A stretch of 64,000 bases of DNA from AP-15 sp963737145 (lineage in GTDB: Bacteria; Pseudomonadota; Alphaproteobacteria; ATCC43930; CGMCC-115725). Below are positions 18,884-27,000 of the stretch, piece by piece; the first letter of the stretch is position 1; the number at the start of each line of letters is the position of its first letter. The stretch is taken from NCBI GenBank assembly GCA_963737145.1, contig CAVTRO010000004.1, positions 62,001 through 126,000 on the forward strand, written 5' to 3'. The position numbers were made by a program, and so were the translations under genes. The notes below the pieces were generated by a model. That model had not been told where the DNA came from and searched no databases. It saw only the letters and a program-made list of their open reading frames with translations.

Positions 18884-20611
18884 TTACCAACCGATGGCGT
18901 AAGCGGCGCGGCGCGGGTCGGCGCCGGCTTCGAGGGTGCCGCGGCGGCGGTCGGCGAGGATGGCGCAGACGGCGCCGGCGGTCCAGATCCAGTCGGGCCA
19001 GCGCTGGATATCGTGCCCGCGCCGCGCCAATTCGGCGATGACCGGCTCCGGAATGCGGCCTTCGACGGCAAGCCGACCCGGATAATACTCGTACGGCGCG
19101 AAGGAGGACGGGAAGCTGTAGGTCGCAAAACGCGGCGCCTCGATCGCCGGCTGCACATCTTGCCCATGCACGAAAACGTTCAACAACACCTGCAGCATTG
19201 CCTGGGTCTGCACGTCGCCGCCGGGCGTACCGAACGGCAGGAACACATCTCGGCCCTTGATCGCCAGCGCCGGATTGGGGGTCAGGCGAGGCCGTCTGCC
19301 CGGCGCAACGCCGGAGGGGTGGCGGGGGTCGGGACGCGATTGCGAGCCGCGGTTCGATGGGATGAGCCCGGTTCCGGGCACTACCGGCGAGCCATAAGAG
19401 CCGTCGCTCGGGGTCGCCGAGAACAGATTGCCGAAGCGGTCGGCGACGCAGACATAGGACGTGTCGGGCTCGGGGTTGGGATCGCCGATGCTCGCGCGGA
19501 AACGGGCTCCGTTGCGGCCGAGATCTCCGGGCGGCGGCATTTCCGGCCATGCCCGGTCGGGGCGGATCAATTTCCGGCGCTCGGCGGCGTATTCCGACGA
19601 GATCAAGGTCGCCAGCGGCACCTCGACCTTGGCCGGGTCGCCGTAATAGACCTCTCGATCGGCAAAGGCGAGCTTAAGGGCTTCCGCCAGGTGATGAATA
19701 TAATCGGGGCTGTTTTGCCCGAGGCTAGCAAGATCCGTCCCTTCGAGCAGCGCGAGGGTTTGCAGCAGGACTGGTCCCTGGCACCATGCGCCGCAGGTGA
19801 AGACTTCGAGATCGCCAAAGCGGCGGCGCTCGGGCGGGCCGACCGGCGAGCTGTATTCGGCGAGATCTTCAGCCGATAGAAGCCCACCTTCCTCTTTCAT
19901 AAACGCGACGATCTTGCGGGCGATGTCGCCGCGGTAGAACGCGTCGCGGGCCGCTTCCAGACCCGTCTCGCGGCCGCGCCCATTGGGACTGCGGTGGGCG
20001 GCGGCGCGTTCCTCGTCGGCCATGTATTGCAACGATGCGGCGAGATCGGTTTGCCGGAAGACTTCGCCGGCTTCCGGTGGCCGCCCGTTCGGTAGAAAAA
20101 TCGCTGCCGTCGAAGGCCAGGCGCGGTGGTCCGCCTGGTGCCGCTTCAGGCTGGCGGCCATCAGGGGGTACATCGGAAAACCGTCTCGCGCCAGGCGGAT
20201 CGCCGCTGCGGCGACGTCGGCAAAGCTCATCGTGCCGTAGCGCCTGAGCGCCGTGATCCAGGCGTCGGGGGCGGCCGGCACGACGGTCCGCAGCACGCCC
20301 TTGGGGATCTTCCCGCCGTGCTCGCGCTGAAAGAGCTGCGGGTCGAGGGCCTTTGGCCAGGGGCCGAGGCCGGCGATCGTCACGACCTCCTCTTTGTCGG
20401 CGAGGTAGATCATGATCGGCGCCACGCCGGCGACATCGACGAGATCGCTCTGCAGGACACCCAGCGCGATCCCGGCGGCGCATCCCGCATCGATCGCATT
20501 GCCGCCGGCCTGCAAAATGTCGAACCCGGCCGTCGCGGCAAGGTAATGCCCCGCCGAAATGGCGTGCCGGGTCACCGCGATTGTCGGCCGATGGGATGTG
20601 CCTTGGGTCAT
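18884..20611 (-). CDS. Gamma-glutamyltransferase family protein
   Basis: The 575 residues follow the Ntn-hydrolase GGT plan. The large-subunit part has AGGNAIDAGCAAGIALGVL and a GLGPWPKAL region. The autocleavage Thr is in PDTSYVCVADRFGNLFSATPS. The small subunit has PSNRGSQSRPDP, PNPALAIKGRDVFLPFGTPGGD and the QAMLQVLLNV helix. There is no obvious N-terminal signal peptide (start TQGTSHRPTIAV), which suggests a cytoplasmic enzyme. Members cleave or transfer gamma-glutamyl groups or act as acylases. It is divergent from the hydantoinase gene across 72 bp, so it could be co-regulated with amide hydrolysis there. Confidence 0.88.
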   Translation of the reverse strand: MTQGTSHRPTIAVTRHAISAGHYLAATAGFDILQAGGNAIDAGCAAGIALGVLQSDLVDVAGVAPIMIYLADKEEVVTIAGLGPWPKALDPQLFQREHGGKIPKGVLRTVVPAAPDAWITALRRYGTMSFADVAAAAIRLARDGFPMYPLMAASLKRHQADHRAWPSTAAIFLPNGRPPEAGEVFRQTDLAASLQYMADEERAAAHRSPNGRGRETGLEAARDAFYRGDIARKIVAFMKEEGGLLSAEDLAEYSSPVGPPERRRFGDLEVFTCGAWCQGPVLLQTLALLEGTDLASLGQNSPDYIHHLAEALKLAFADREVYYGDPAKVEVPLATLISSEYAAERRKLIRPDRAWPEMPPPGDLGRNGARFRASIGDPNPEPDTSYVCVADRFGNLFSATPSDGSYGSPVVPGTGLIPSNRGSQSRPDPRHPSGVAPGRRPRLTPNPALAIKGRDVFLPFGTPGGDVQTQAMLQVLLNVFVHGQDVQPAIEAPRFATYSFPSSFAPYEYYPGRLAVEGRIPEPVIAELARRGHDIQRWPDWIWTAGAVCAILADRRRGTLEAGADPRRAAYAIGW

Positions 20612-20683
20612 GGGGTCCCTTTCCGCGTCTTTGCGTCCTCTCTACAGTAGCGCTCGACTGACCGAGAGGAGAAGAGGGCCGCA

Positions 20684-22222
20684 ATGAGCGAGTATGATTT
20701 GGTCATCCGGGGCGGCACCCTGGCGACCGCCGCCGATACGACTTTGTGTGATGTCGGCATCAAAGACGGCGCCGTAGCGGCTCTCGGCAAGAACCTCGGT
20801 TCGGGCGCACGGGAGATCGATGCAACCGGGCGGTTCGTATTGCCGGGGGGCATCGACAGCCACTGCCATATCGAGCAGCGCTCCTCGGCCGGGGTGGTCT
20901 GCGCCGATGATTTTTACAGCGCCACCGTCGCCGCGGCGTTTGGCGGCACGACGACGGTGATCCCGTTCGCCGCGCAGCATCGGGGGCAGTCGTTGCGCCG
21001 GGTCGTCGAGGAGTATCACGAGGCGGCCGGCCCCAAGGCGGTGATCGACTACGCCTTCCATCTGATCATCTCCGACCCGTCCGAGCAGGTGCTGGGCCAG
21101 GAATTGCCGGCGCTGATCCGTGACGGATACACCTCATTCAAGGTCTACATGACCTATGACCTGCTGCAACTCGACGACGGGCAGATGCTCGACATCCTGG
21201 CCGTGGCGCGCCGGGAGGGCGCGCTCGTTATGGTTCATGCCGAGAACCACGACATGATCAAATGGCTCACCGCCCGCCTGTTGGAACGCGGTCTCGATGC
21301 GCCGCGCTACCACGCCGTCAGCCATGCGCGCCTTGCCGAAGGCGAAGCGACAAACCGGGCCGTCTCCTTATCCCAACTGCTCGACGTGCCGATCCTGCTG
21401 GTTCACGTCTCGGCGGCCGAGGCGATCGAAGTCATCCGCAACGCGCAGACCAGGGGCCTCAAGATCTACGGCGAAACCTGCCCGCAATATCTGTTCCTGA
21501 CCGCCGACGACATCGCCAAGCCCGGGATGGAGGGTGCCAAATTCTGCTGCAGCCCGCCGCCGCGCGACCGCGCGGCGCAGGAGGCGGTGTGGACCGGTTT
21601 GCGCAACGGGACCTTCCAGGTGTTTTCGTCCGATCACGCGCCCTACCGCTTCGATGCTTCAGGCAAGCTGCCCAAGGGCGACAAAACCACCTTCAAGGAA
21701 ATCGCCAATGGCGTGCCCGGGATCGAATTGCGGCTGCCATTGCTGTTTTCCGCGGGGGTTGGACAGGGGCGCCTCGATCTCAACGCCTTTGTCGCACTCA
21801 CCGCGACCAACCACGCAAAGCTCTACGGGCTATATCCGAAGAAGGGCACCATCGCGGTCGGCAGCGACGCTGATATTGCGATTTGGGATCCCGAGCGCGA
21901 TACCACGATAACCGCCGGCATGTTGCACGACAATGTGGGGTATACCCCCTATGAGGGCCGCAGGCTGCGCGGCTGGCCGGTTACCGTAATCAGCCGCGGC
22001 CGCGTCGTCGTCGAGGACGGAACGCTCGCCGCCCAGCGCGGCAGCGGTGCCTTCTTGCCCTGCGCTCTGTCAGAGGCGGCGAAGCCTTTGCGCCGTTCGG
22101 TTCCGGAACTCGCCTTTGTCGCCGAACCGGCTCTGCGCTCGTATGAGGAGAACTGCCATGTCACGAAAACTAAACGCAGCCGTCGCGCAACTCGGTCCGA
22201 TCCACCTCGCCGACACGCGTAG
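20684..22222 (+). CDS. Dihydropyrimidinase / D-hydantoinase
   Basis: An amidohydrolase with the complete binuclear zinc set: HxH in GIDSHCHIEQ, the carbamylated lysine in TSFKVYMTYD, histidines in MVHAENHD and LVHVSAAEA, and the aspartate in SSDHAPYRF. It opens cyclic ureides such as 5,6-dihydropyrimidines or 5-substituted hydantoins to N-carbamoyl products. ATG 20684 follows GAGAGGAGAAG. The C-terminal tail of about 45 residues beyond ELAFVAEPALRSYEE is basic, and its coding DNA overlaps the carbamoylase start by 65 bp. The partner makes D-hydantoinase the likelier label than a pyrimidine-catabolic dihydropyrimidinase. Confidence 0.92.
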   Translation: MSEYDLVIRGGTLATAADTTLCDVGIKDGAVAALGKNLGSGAREIDATGRFVLPGGIDSHCHIEQRSSAGVVCADDFYSATVAAAFGGTTTVIPFAAQHRGQSLRRVVEEYHEAAGPKAVIDYAFHLIISDPSEQVLGQELPALIRDGYTSFKVYMTYDLLQLDDGQMLDILAVARREGALVMVHAENHDMIKWLTARLLERGLDAPRYHAVSHARLAEGEATNRAVSLSQLLDVPILLVHVSAAEAIEVIRNAQTRGLKIYGETCPQYLFLTADDIAKPGMEGAKFCCSPPPRDRAAQEAVWTGLRNGTFQVFSSDHAPYRFDASGKLPKGDKTTFKEIANGVPGIELRLPLLFSAGVGQGRLDLNAFVALTATNHAKLYGLYPKKGTIAVGSDADIAIWDPERDTTITAGMLHDNVGYTPYEGRRLRGWPVTVISRGRVVVEDGTLAAQRGSGAFLPCALSEAAKPLRRSVPELAFVAEPALRSYEENCHVTKTKRSRRATRSDPPRRHA

Positions 22223-23093
22223 CGCCGTCGTTAAGCGGCTGATCGCGATGCTGCGCGAAGCGCACGCTGCGGGAGCCCGGTTTGTGGTGTTCCCCGAACT
22301 CGCGCTGACGACATTCTTCCCGCGCTATTGGATGACCGACCAGAAGGAGATCGACCGGTTTTTCGAGCGCGAGATGCCGGGGCCTGAAACCCGCCCGCTG
22401 TTCGATCTCGCGCTCCAACTCGGGGTCGGGTTTTATCTCGGCTATGCCGAGCTGACGCAGGAGAGGGGCGAGCCGCGCCATTACAACACGTCGATCCTGG
22501 TCGAGACCGACGGGCGGATCATCGGCCACTATCGCAAGATCCACCTGCCGGGGCATTCCGGACACCTGCCGGATGCACCCTTCCAGCATCTCGAAAAGCG
22601 CTACTTCGATGTCAGCAACGAGGGGTTCAGAGTCTGGCGCGCCTTCGACGCCGTCGTCGGCATGTGCATCTGCAACGACCGCCGCTGGCCGGAAACCTTC
22701 CGGGTCATGGGTCTGCAAGGCGTCGAGATCGTCGCGCTCGGCTACAACACGCCGACCGAGAACATCCACCACCCCGAGCCGATGCACCTGCGGATGTTCC
22801 ACCACCTCGTGACGATGCAGGCCAACGCGTACCAGAACGGGACCTGGGTGCTGGCCGCGGCGAAGGCCGGCAAAGAGGATGGGTTCGGCCTGATCGGCGG
22901 CTCGGCGATCATCGCGCCGACCGGCGAGATCGCCGTCCGCGCGCTGGGCGAGGATGACGAGGTAATCACTGCAACCCTCGATCTCGAGCTCGGCGATTAC
23001 ATCAAACGCACGATCTTCAACTTTGAAAAGCACCGGCGGATCGAGCATTACCGGCTGGTAACCGAGCGCACAGGCGTCAAAGTCGAGGTGTAG
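22158..23093 (+). CDS. N-carbamoyl-D-amino acid hydrolase
   Basis: A nitrilase-superfamily amidohydrolase with the Glu-Lys-Cys triad in FPELALTTFFP, YRKIHLPGH and CICNDRRWPETFRVMG. The flanking FQHLEKRYF, GGYNTP-like GYNTPTENIHHPEP, FHHLVTMQANAYQNGTW and DEVITATLDL segments match Agrobacterium D-carbamoylase closely. It converts N-carbamoyl-D-amino acids to D-amino acids, CO2 and ammonia. ATG 22158 has a GAGGAG site nine bases before it and gives the family N-terminus (MSRKLNAAVAQLGPI). The overlap with the hydantoinase gene implies coupled translation, so the pair forms a hydantoin-to-D-amino-acid route. Confidence 0.93.
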   Translation: MSRKLNAAVAQLGPIHLADTRSAVVKRLIAMLREAHAAGARFVVFPELALTTFFPRYWMTDQKEIDRFFEREMPGPETRPLFDLALQLGVGFYLGYAELTQERGEPRHYNTSILVETDGRIIGHYRKIHLPGHSGHLPDAPFQHLEKRYFDVSNEGFRVWRAFDAVVGMCICNDRRWPETFRVMGLQGVEIVALGYNTPTENIHHPEPMHLRMFHHLVTMQANAYQNGTWVLAAAKAGKEDGFGLIGGSAIIAPTGEIAVRALGEDDEVITATLDLELGDYIKRTIFNFEKHRRIEHYRLVTERTGVKVEV

Positions 23094-23128
23094 CGCCAGC
23101 CATCACCTGCCCCCACTCATCTCGTCTT

Positions 23129-23147
23129 GGCCGGGCTTGGCCCGGCC
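23129..23147. terminator. 8-bp-arm G+C hairpin between convergent genes
   Basis: GGCCGGGC and GCCCGGCC pair around TTG in the 155-bp gap between the carbamoylase and DUF2076 genes. The surrounding CGTCTTGGCCGGGCTTGG...CATCCACG is a widespread rhizobial intergenic repeat, so it may be both repeat and terminator. Confidence 0.6.
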
Positions 23148-23248
23148 ATCCACGGCTTCCGACAGACGGAAAAGAGACGTGGATGCGCGGATCAAGTTCG
23201 CGCAAGACGATTTTGGGCTCTTCCTGCGAGTGGCAGTTTAGCTGGCAA

Positions 23249-24115
23249 TCAGCACGAGGTGTTGTCGCCGCTGCTCCAGTCGCCACCGCCGCCGCCCCAG
23301 TCCTGGTCGGAGCCGAAATCCTGGCTGCCCGGGTCATAGCCGCCGCCGGAGTCGCTGCTCCAGTCGCCACCGCCGCCGGCTGCGCCGGAGTCGCTGCTCC
23401 AGTCGCCGCCGCCGCCGGCTGCGCCGGCGTCGCTGCTCCAATCGCCGCCAGCACCGCCGGGATCGCTGCCGTAGTAATTATTCACGACGGTCTCGCCGAG
23501 CCCCGGCGTCATGCCGCCGCTCATCAGGCCGCCGGCGTAGTGGTTGCCAAACAACGAGGAGATTCCCTGGAAGAGGAGCGCGCCACCCGCGACACCCGCC
23601 GCGGTCGCCGCCGCCGAGCGCAGGAACCCGCTGCCGGCGCCCCCCATGCCACCGCCCATCATGCCACCGCCCATCAATCCACCGCCCATCGGCGGTTGGC
23701 CGTAGCCGGGCTGCGGCGCATAACCGGGCTGTCCGTAGGGCTGCGCGGGCGGAGCCGCCGCGACTTGCGGTGAGCGCGTCCAGGGACCGGCCTGGGGAGG
23801 GCCAGCCTGGGCCGGGCCGCTCGCCTGGGCCGGCGGCCGGCTGCCGAAAAGGCCGCCGAGGAAACTCCCTACACTCGGCTTTGCCGCTTGCTGGGCATCG
23901 GCGAGCTGCTTTTCAAGATCGGTGATGCGCTGCTGCGCCTGGTGCAGGCTCAGATCCTGGATCAGCACAGTCTGCGTCAGGTAATAGGGCAGATCGGGCT
24001 GGGCCGCCATCGCCTGATGGATCAGCGCGTCGGCCTCGGGATCCTTGTCTTGCCGCGGGGCGTTTTTCACGCGGTCGAGCAGCGTCGTAAGAAGCTCTTT
24101 TTCCTGGGGGGTCAT
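23249..24115 (-). CDS. DUF2076 family protein with Gly/Ser/Asp repeats
   Basis: ATG at 24115 gives MTPQEKELLTTLLDRVKN, the DUF2076 N-terminus, with the helical QDLSLHQAQQRITDLEKQLADA segment typical of the family. A Pro/Ala/Gln/Gly linker, a methionine-glycine stretch (MGGGMMGGGMGG) and a glycine-zipper-like AATAAGVAGGALLF follow. The tail contains three copies of a 13-residue unit GAAGGGGDWSSDS and ends GGDNTSC-like. The family is found in the periplasm or cytoplasm of proteobacteria without assigned function. Low complexity suggests a flexible, acidic tail. The gene runs convergent to the carbamoylase gene. Confidence 0.82.
   Translation of the reverse strand: MTPQEKELLTTLLDRVKNAPRQDKDPEADALIHQAMAAQPDLPYYLTQTVLIQDLSLHQAQQRITDLEKQLADAQQAAKPSVGSFLGGLFGSRPPAQASGPAQAGPPQAGPWTRSPQVAAAPPAQPYGQPGYAPQPGYGQPPMGGGLMGGGMMGGGMGGAGSGFLRSAAATAAGVAGGALLFQGISSLFGNHYAGGLMSGGMTPGLGETVVNNYYGSDPGGAGGDWSSDAGAAGGGGDWSSDSGAAGGGGDWSSDSGGGYDPGSQDFGSDQDWGGGGGDWSSGDNTSC
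23345..23462. repeat. 39-bp tandem repeats inside the DUF2076 gene
   Basis: About three imperfect 39-bp units of GTCGCTGCTCCAGTCGCC-type sequence encode the 13-residue GAAGGGGDWSSDS repeats on the minus strand. The units are nearly identical, so copy number may vary between strains. Confidence 0.8.
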
Positions 24116-24230
24116 GAATGCCTTCCGATGCTGGAAAAGCGATGTGTTCCCATGAGGAACTTTGGCGTCGCCATGGCCGGCACGCCGCATTAGATGTGGG
24201 AAGGCCTAACGGTCGGTCAATGATCGCGTA

Positions 24231-25187
24231 TCAGAGGCCGCGGCCGCCCATCGCGAGAAATTTTTCGCGGCGCTGCAAGCGCAGCGTGCTTCCATCGAGA
24301 GCGAGCAGCGGCTGCAGCGCTTCCTCGACCGCGTGGCCGAGCTGCTCGACAGCCTCTTTCGGGGCGCGCTGAGCGCCGCCGAGCGGCTCGGCCACGATCC
24401 GGTCAACCATCCCCAGCCGCTGCAGGTCCTCGGCGGTGAGCCGCAGCGCTTCCGCAGCATCCGGCGCCTGCTCGGCGCTGCGCCACAGGATCGAGGCGCA
24501 GCCTTCCGGAGAAATGACCGAATAAATCGCGTGCTCCAGCATCAGCACGGTATTGCCGGCGGCGAGCGCAATCGCCCCGCCGGACCCCCCTTCGCCGATG
24601 ATCGCGGCGACGAGCGGCACCTTGATGTCGAGACAGGTCTCGATCGCGCGGGCGATCGCCTCGGCCTGGCCGCGCGCCTCGGCGTCGATGCCGGGATAGG
24701 CGCCGGCGGTGTCGACCAGGGTCAGCACGGGGAGCCCGAAGCGTTCGGCCAGCCGCATGAGCCGTCGTGCCTTGCGATAGCCTTCCGGCCGCCCCATGCC
24801 GAAATTGTGCTTGAGCCGGCCCTCGATGTCGGCGCCCTTTTCGGTGCCGAGCACGAGAATGCTGCGCCCGCGGAAGCGGCCGATGCCGCCGACGATCGCC
24901 GCATCCTCGGCAAAGGCGCGGTCGCCGGCGAGCGGCACGAACTCGGTGACCAAACCACCGATGTAGTCGAGGCAATGTGGCCGTTCGGGATGGCGGGCCA
25001 CCTGAACCTTTTGCCATGGCGTCAGGCGCGAATAGGTCTGGCGCAGCAGCCGGTCGGCGCTGCTCTGCAATCGCCCGACCTCGTCGGCGATGTTGAGCTC
25101 GCCGGTCGTCGACAGCCGGCGCAGCTCCTCGACCTTGCCTTCGAGCTCGGCAATCGGCCGCTCGAATTCGAGAAAGTGGCGGATCAT
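24231..25187 (-). CDS. accA: Acetyl-CoA carboxylase carboxyltransferase, alpha subunit
   Basis: The 318-residue protein starts at ATG 25187 (MIRHFLEFERPIAELEGKVEEL) and has the AccA landmarks: TPWQKVQVARHPERPH, DYIGGLVTEFVPLAGDR, NFGMGRPEGYRKA, LVDTAGAYPGIDAEARGQAE, the oxyanion-type IGEGGSGGAIALA and MLEHAIYSVISPEGCASILW. It transfers the carboxyl group from biotin to acetyl-CoA with AccD, the first step of fatty acid synthesis. Its ATG overlaps the xerD stop (ATGA), the usual alphaproteobacterial xerD-accA linkage. The much longer open frame upstream is read-through of xerD out of frame. Confidence 0.95.
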   Translation of the reverse strand: MIRHFLEFERPIAELEGKVEELRRLSTTGELNIADEVGRLQSSADRLLRQTYSRLTPWQKVQVARHPERPHCLDYIGGLVTEFVPLAGDRAFAEDAAIVGGIGRFRGRSILVLGTEKGADIEGRLKHNFGMGRPEGYRKARRLMRLAERFGLPVLTLVDTAGAYPGIDAEARGQAEAIARAIETCLDIKVPLVAAIIGEGGSGGAIALAAGNTVLMLEHAIYSVISPEGCASILWRSAEQAPDAAEALRLTAEDLQRLGMVDRIVAEPLGGAQRAPKEAVEQLGHAVEEALQPLLALDGSTLRLQRREKFLAMGGRGL

Positions 25188-26104
25188 TTGCGCTGGGCCA
25201 GCGGATGGGCGGTTTCCACCAGCTTGCGCAGCCGCCCGGTCTCGACATGCGTATAGATCTGCGTCGTCGCGATGTCGGCGTGCCCGAGCATCTGCTGCAC
25301 GCTGCGCAGGTCGGCGCCGTGGTCGAGCAGATGGCTGGCAAAGGCGTGGCGCACCACGTGCGGCGACAACCGGTCCGGGTCGAGCCCGGCCTTCACCGCG
25401 AGCTCCTTCAAAAGCTGGCCGGTGCGCTGGCGCGTCAGGTGGCCGGCGCGGCCGCGCGACGGAAACAGCCAGCGGCACGGCCGGGACTCGGGCAGGAAAT
25501 CCGCACGGCACTCGAGGTAGTTGCGCAGCGCGGCCCGCGCCGGCTCGCTCAACGGCACGACGCGCTCCCTTCCGCCCTTGCCCGAGATCATCAGAAATCG
25601 CGGGTCGCGCCGCGCTGCGGCGAGCGGCAAGGTCACCAGCTCGGATATCCTCAGACCGGTGGCATAGAGCAGCTCGAGGACGCAACCGAGGCGGATTCCT
25701 TCGTGCCCGGGCCAGTTTTGCGCCGCTTCGATCAGCGACTTGACCTCGGCTTCCGATAATATCTTGGGCAGCGGCCGGCCGAGCCGCGGTGTGTTGAGCT
25801 CCGCCGTCGGGTCATCCTGCCGCACCCCTTCGAGCAGCAGAAATTTATAGAACTGGCGCATCGCCGAGATGCGCCGGGCAAGCGTACGCGGCGACAGCCG
25901 AGCGGTGTCGGGGCTCGCCAGGTAGGCGTGCAGCCTCTCGCGGTCCACCGCCTCCAACGCGACGCCGCCGGGAGCCAGGAAACCTGCGAGATTGACCAGA
26001 TCGTTCTGATAGGCCGCCAGAGTCAAAGCCGCGGCGCCACGCTCGGCCGCCAGCATCTCGAGAAACGCTTCGAGATGCTTCGAGAGGTCAGAGGCGGGGG
26101 GCAA
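25184..26104 (-). CDS. xerD: Tyrosine recombinase XerD
   Basis: The N-terminal SAM-like DNA-binding domain (HLEAFLEMLAAERGAAALTLAAYQNDL) and the catalytic domain with Arg in ATGLRISELVTLPL, Lys in SGKGGRERVVPL, HVVRHAFASHLL and the Tyr in ATTQIYTHV are complete. XerD with XerC resolves chromosome dimers at dif. The 306 residues and the accA neighbour identify it as the housekeeping enzyme, not a mobile-element integrase. ATG 26104 gives the expected N-terminus. Confidence 0.93.
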   Translation of the reverse strand: MPPASDLSKHLEAFLEMLAAERGAAALTLAAYQNDLVNLAGFLAPGGVALEAVDRERLHAYLASPDTARLSPRTLARRISAMRQFYKFLLLEGVRQDDPTAELNTPRLGRPLPKILSEAEVKSLIEAAQNWPGHEGIRLGCVLELLYATGLRISELVTLPLAAARRDPRFLMISGKGGRERVVPLSEPARAALRNYLECRADFLPESRPCRWLFPSRGRAGHLTRQRTGQLLKELAVKAGLDPDRLSPHVVRHAFASHLLDHGADLRSVQQMLGHADIATTQIYTHVETGRLRKLVETAHPLAQRK

Positions 26105-26124
26105 GAGAGTCGGCGGTTAGCCCG

Positions 26125-26310
26125 TCACTTGGGGAAGCGCGCATCGGGGATCACCTTCTCGACGGGCGCGGAGGGAGGCGGCGGATTCCAGAACGCGAGG
26201 AAAGCCATGCCGCCAAGCAATAGCAGAGCGATCACGATGACGAACGCGACAGTGACCTTCCCCATACCCCCACGGCTCGTAGCCTGCGCTATCCCGATGT
26301 CCATGTCCAA
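26125..26310 (-). CDS. Small single-helix membrane protein
   Basis: The 61 residues contain one membrane helix (VTVAFVIVIALLLLGGMAFLAFW) and a conserved-looking tail (VEKVIPDARFPK). I recall similar short proteins next to xerD/aroK in related bacteria, but no function. The helix and tail may start at the internal ATG (MGKVTVAF, codon 16), giving 46 residues. The gene is divergent from aroK and 21 bp before xerD. Confidence 0.65.
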   Translation of the reverse strand: MDMDIGIAQATSRGGMGKVTVAFVIVIALLLLGGMAFLAFWNPPPPSAPVEKVIPDARFPK

Positions 26311-26383
26311 TCTGTCCCCTGCGGATTGACGGCAAGGGTGGACGATATGCTAGTACCCCGTCGGTCGGCATGGAGAAAGAGCG

Positions 26384-26989
26384 GTGAGAGGCGAGGCGCA
26401 GATCGAGGCGGTGCTGTCGGACCGAAAAGTGGCGGAAACCAACCGGATTCTGCCGAGCCGCACGATTGTCCTGGTCGGTTTGATGGGGGCCGGGAAGAGC
26501 AAGGTCGGCCGTCGCCTCGCGGCGCGTCTCGGCTTGCCGTTTTTCGATTCGGATCCCGAGATCGAGGCCGCTGCCGGCGAGACGATCGAGGAGATCTTCG
26601 CCAATCGCGGCGAGCGCGTGTTCCGCGAGGGCGAGCGGCGGGTTATTGCCCGGCTGCTGTCCCAGCCGGTTCATGTGCTGGCGACCGGTGGGGGCGCCTT
26701 TATGGACCCGGCGACCCGTGAGCTGGTCGCACGCCGCGGCGTCTCGCTGTGGCTGCGCGCCGATCTCGATGTGCTCGTGTCGCGCGTCCTGCGCCGCAGC
26801 AACCGTCCGCTGTTGAAACAAGGCGATCCGCGCGCGATCCTCGCCGAGCTGATCGAGCGGCGTTACTCTCTCTACGCCGAAGCCGATGTCGTGGTGGACA
26901 GCGGCGAGGGATCGCCGGAAGCGACGGTGACGCGCGCTATTGCGGCATTGGCCGCGTGCCCGCGCGCGATCTTGCCGCCCGAAATATAG
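26384..26989 (+). CDS. aroK: Shikimate kinase
   Basis: Walker A (GLMGAGKSKVGRRLA), the shikimate-binding DSDPEIE and GERVFREGERRVI segments, LATGGGAFMDP and the lid RRSNRPLL are all present. The enzyme phosphorylates shikimate on the 3-hydroxyl in aromatic amino acid synthesis. An N-terminal extension of about 25 residues precedes the P-loop strand; the GTG at 26384 is the first in-frame start after the divergent gap. The adjacent aroB, 11 bp downstream, confirms the shikimate operon. Confidence 0.93.
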   Translation: MRGEAQIEAVLSDRKVAETNRILPSRTIVLVGLMGAGKSKVGRRLAARLGLPFFDSDPEIEAAAGETIEEIFANRGERVFREGERRVIARLLSQPVHVLATGGGAFMDPATRELVARRGVSLWLRADLDVLVSRVLRRSNRPLLKQGDPRAILAELIERRYSLYAEADVVVDSGEGSPEATVTRAIAALAACPRAILPPEI

Positions 26990-27000
26990 AGCGAGGAAAA

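Noticed and set aside
23345..23462. CRISPR-like tandem repeats
   Set aside because: The 39-bp units are contiguous coding repeats of the DUF2076 gene without spacers; no cas gene is present.
23183..23773. 196-residue plus-strand frame opposite the DUF2076 gene
   Set aside because: Alanine/valine-rich antisense reading of glycine-rich repeats.
25184..26104. Tyrosine recombinase as sign of a mobile element
   Set aside because: Length, motifs and the xerD-accA linkage identify the housekeeping XerD; no att sites or cargo.
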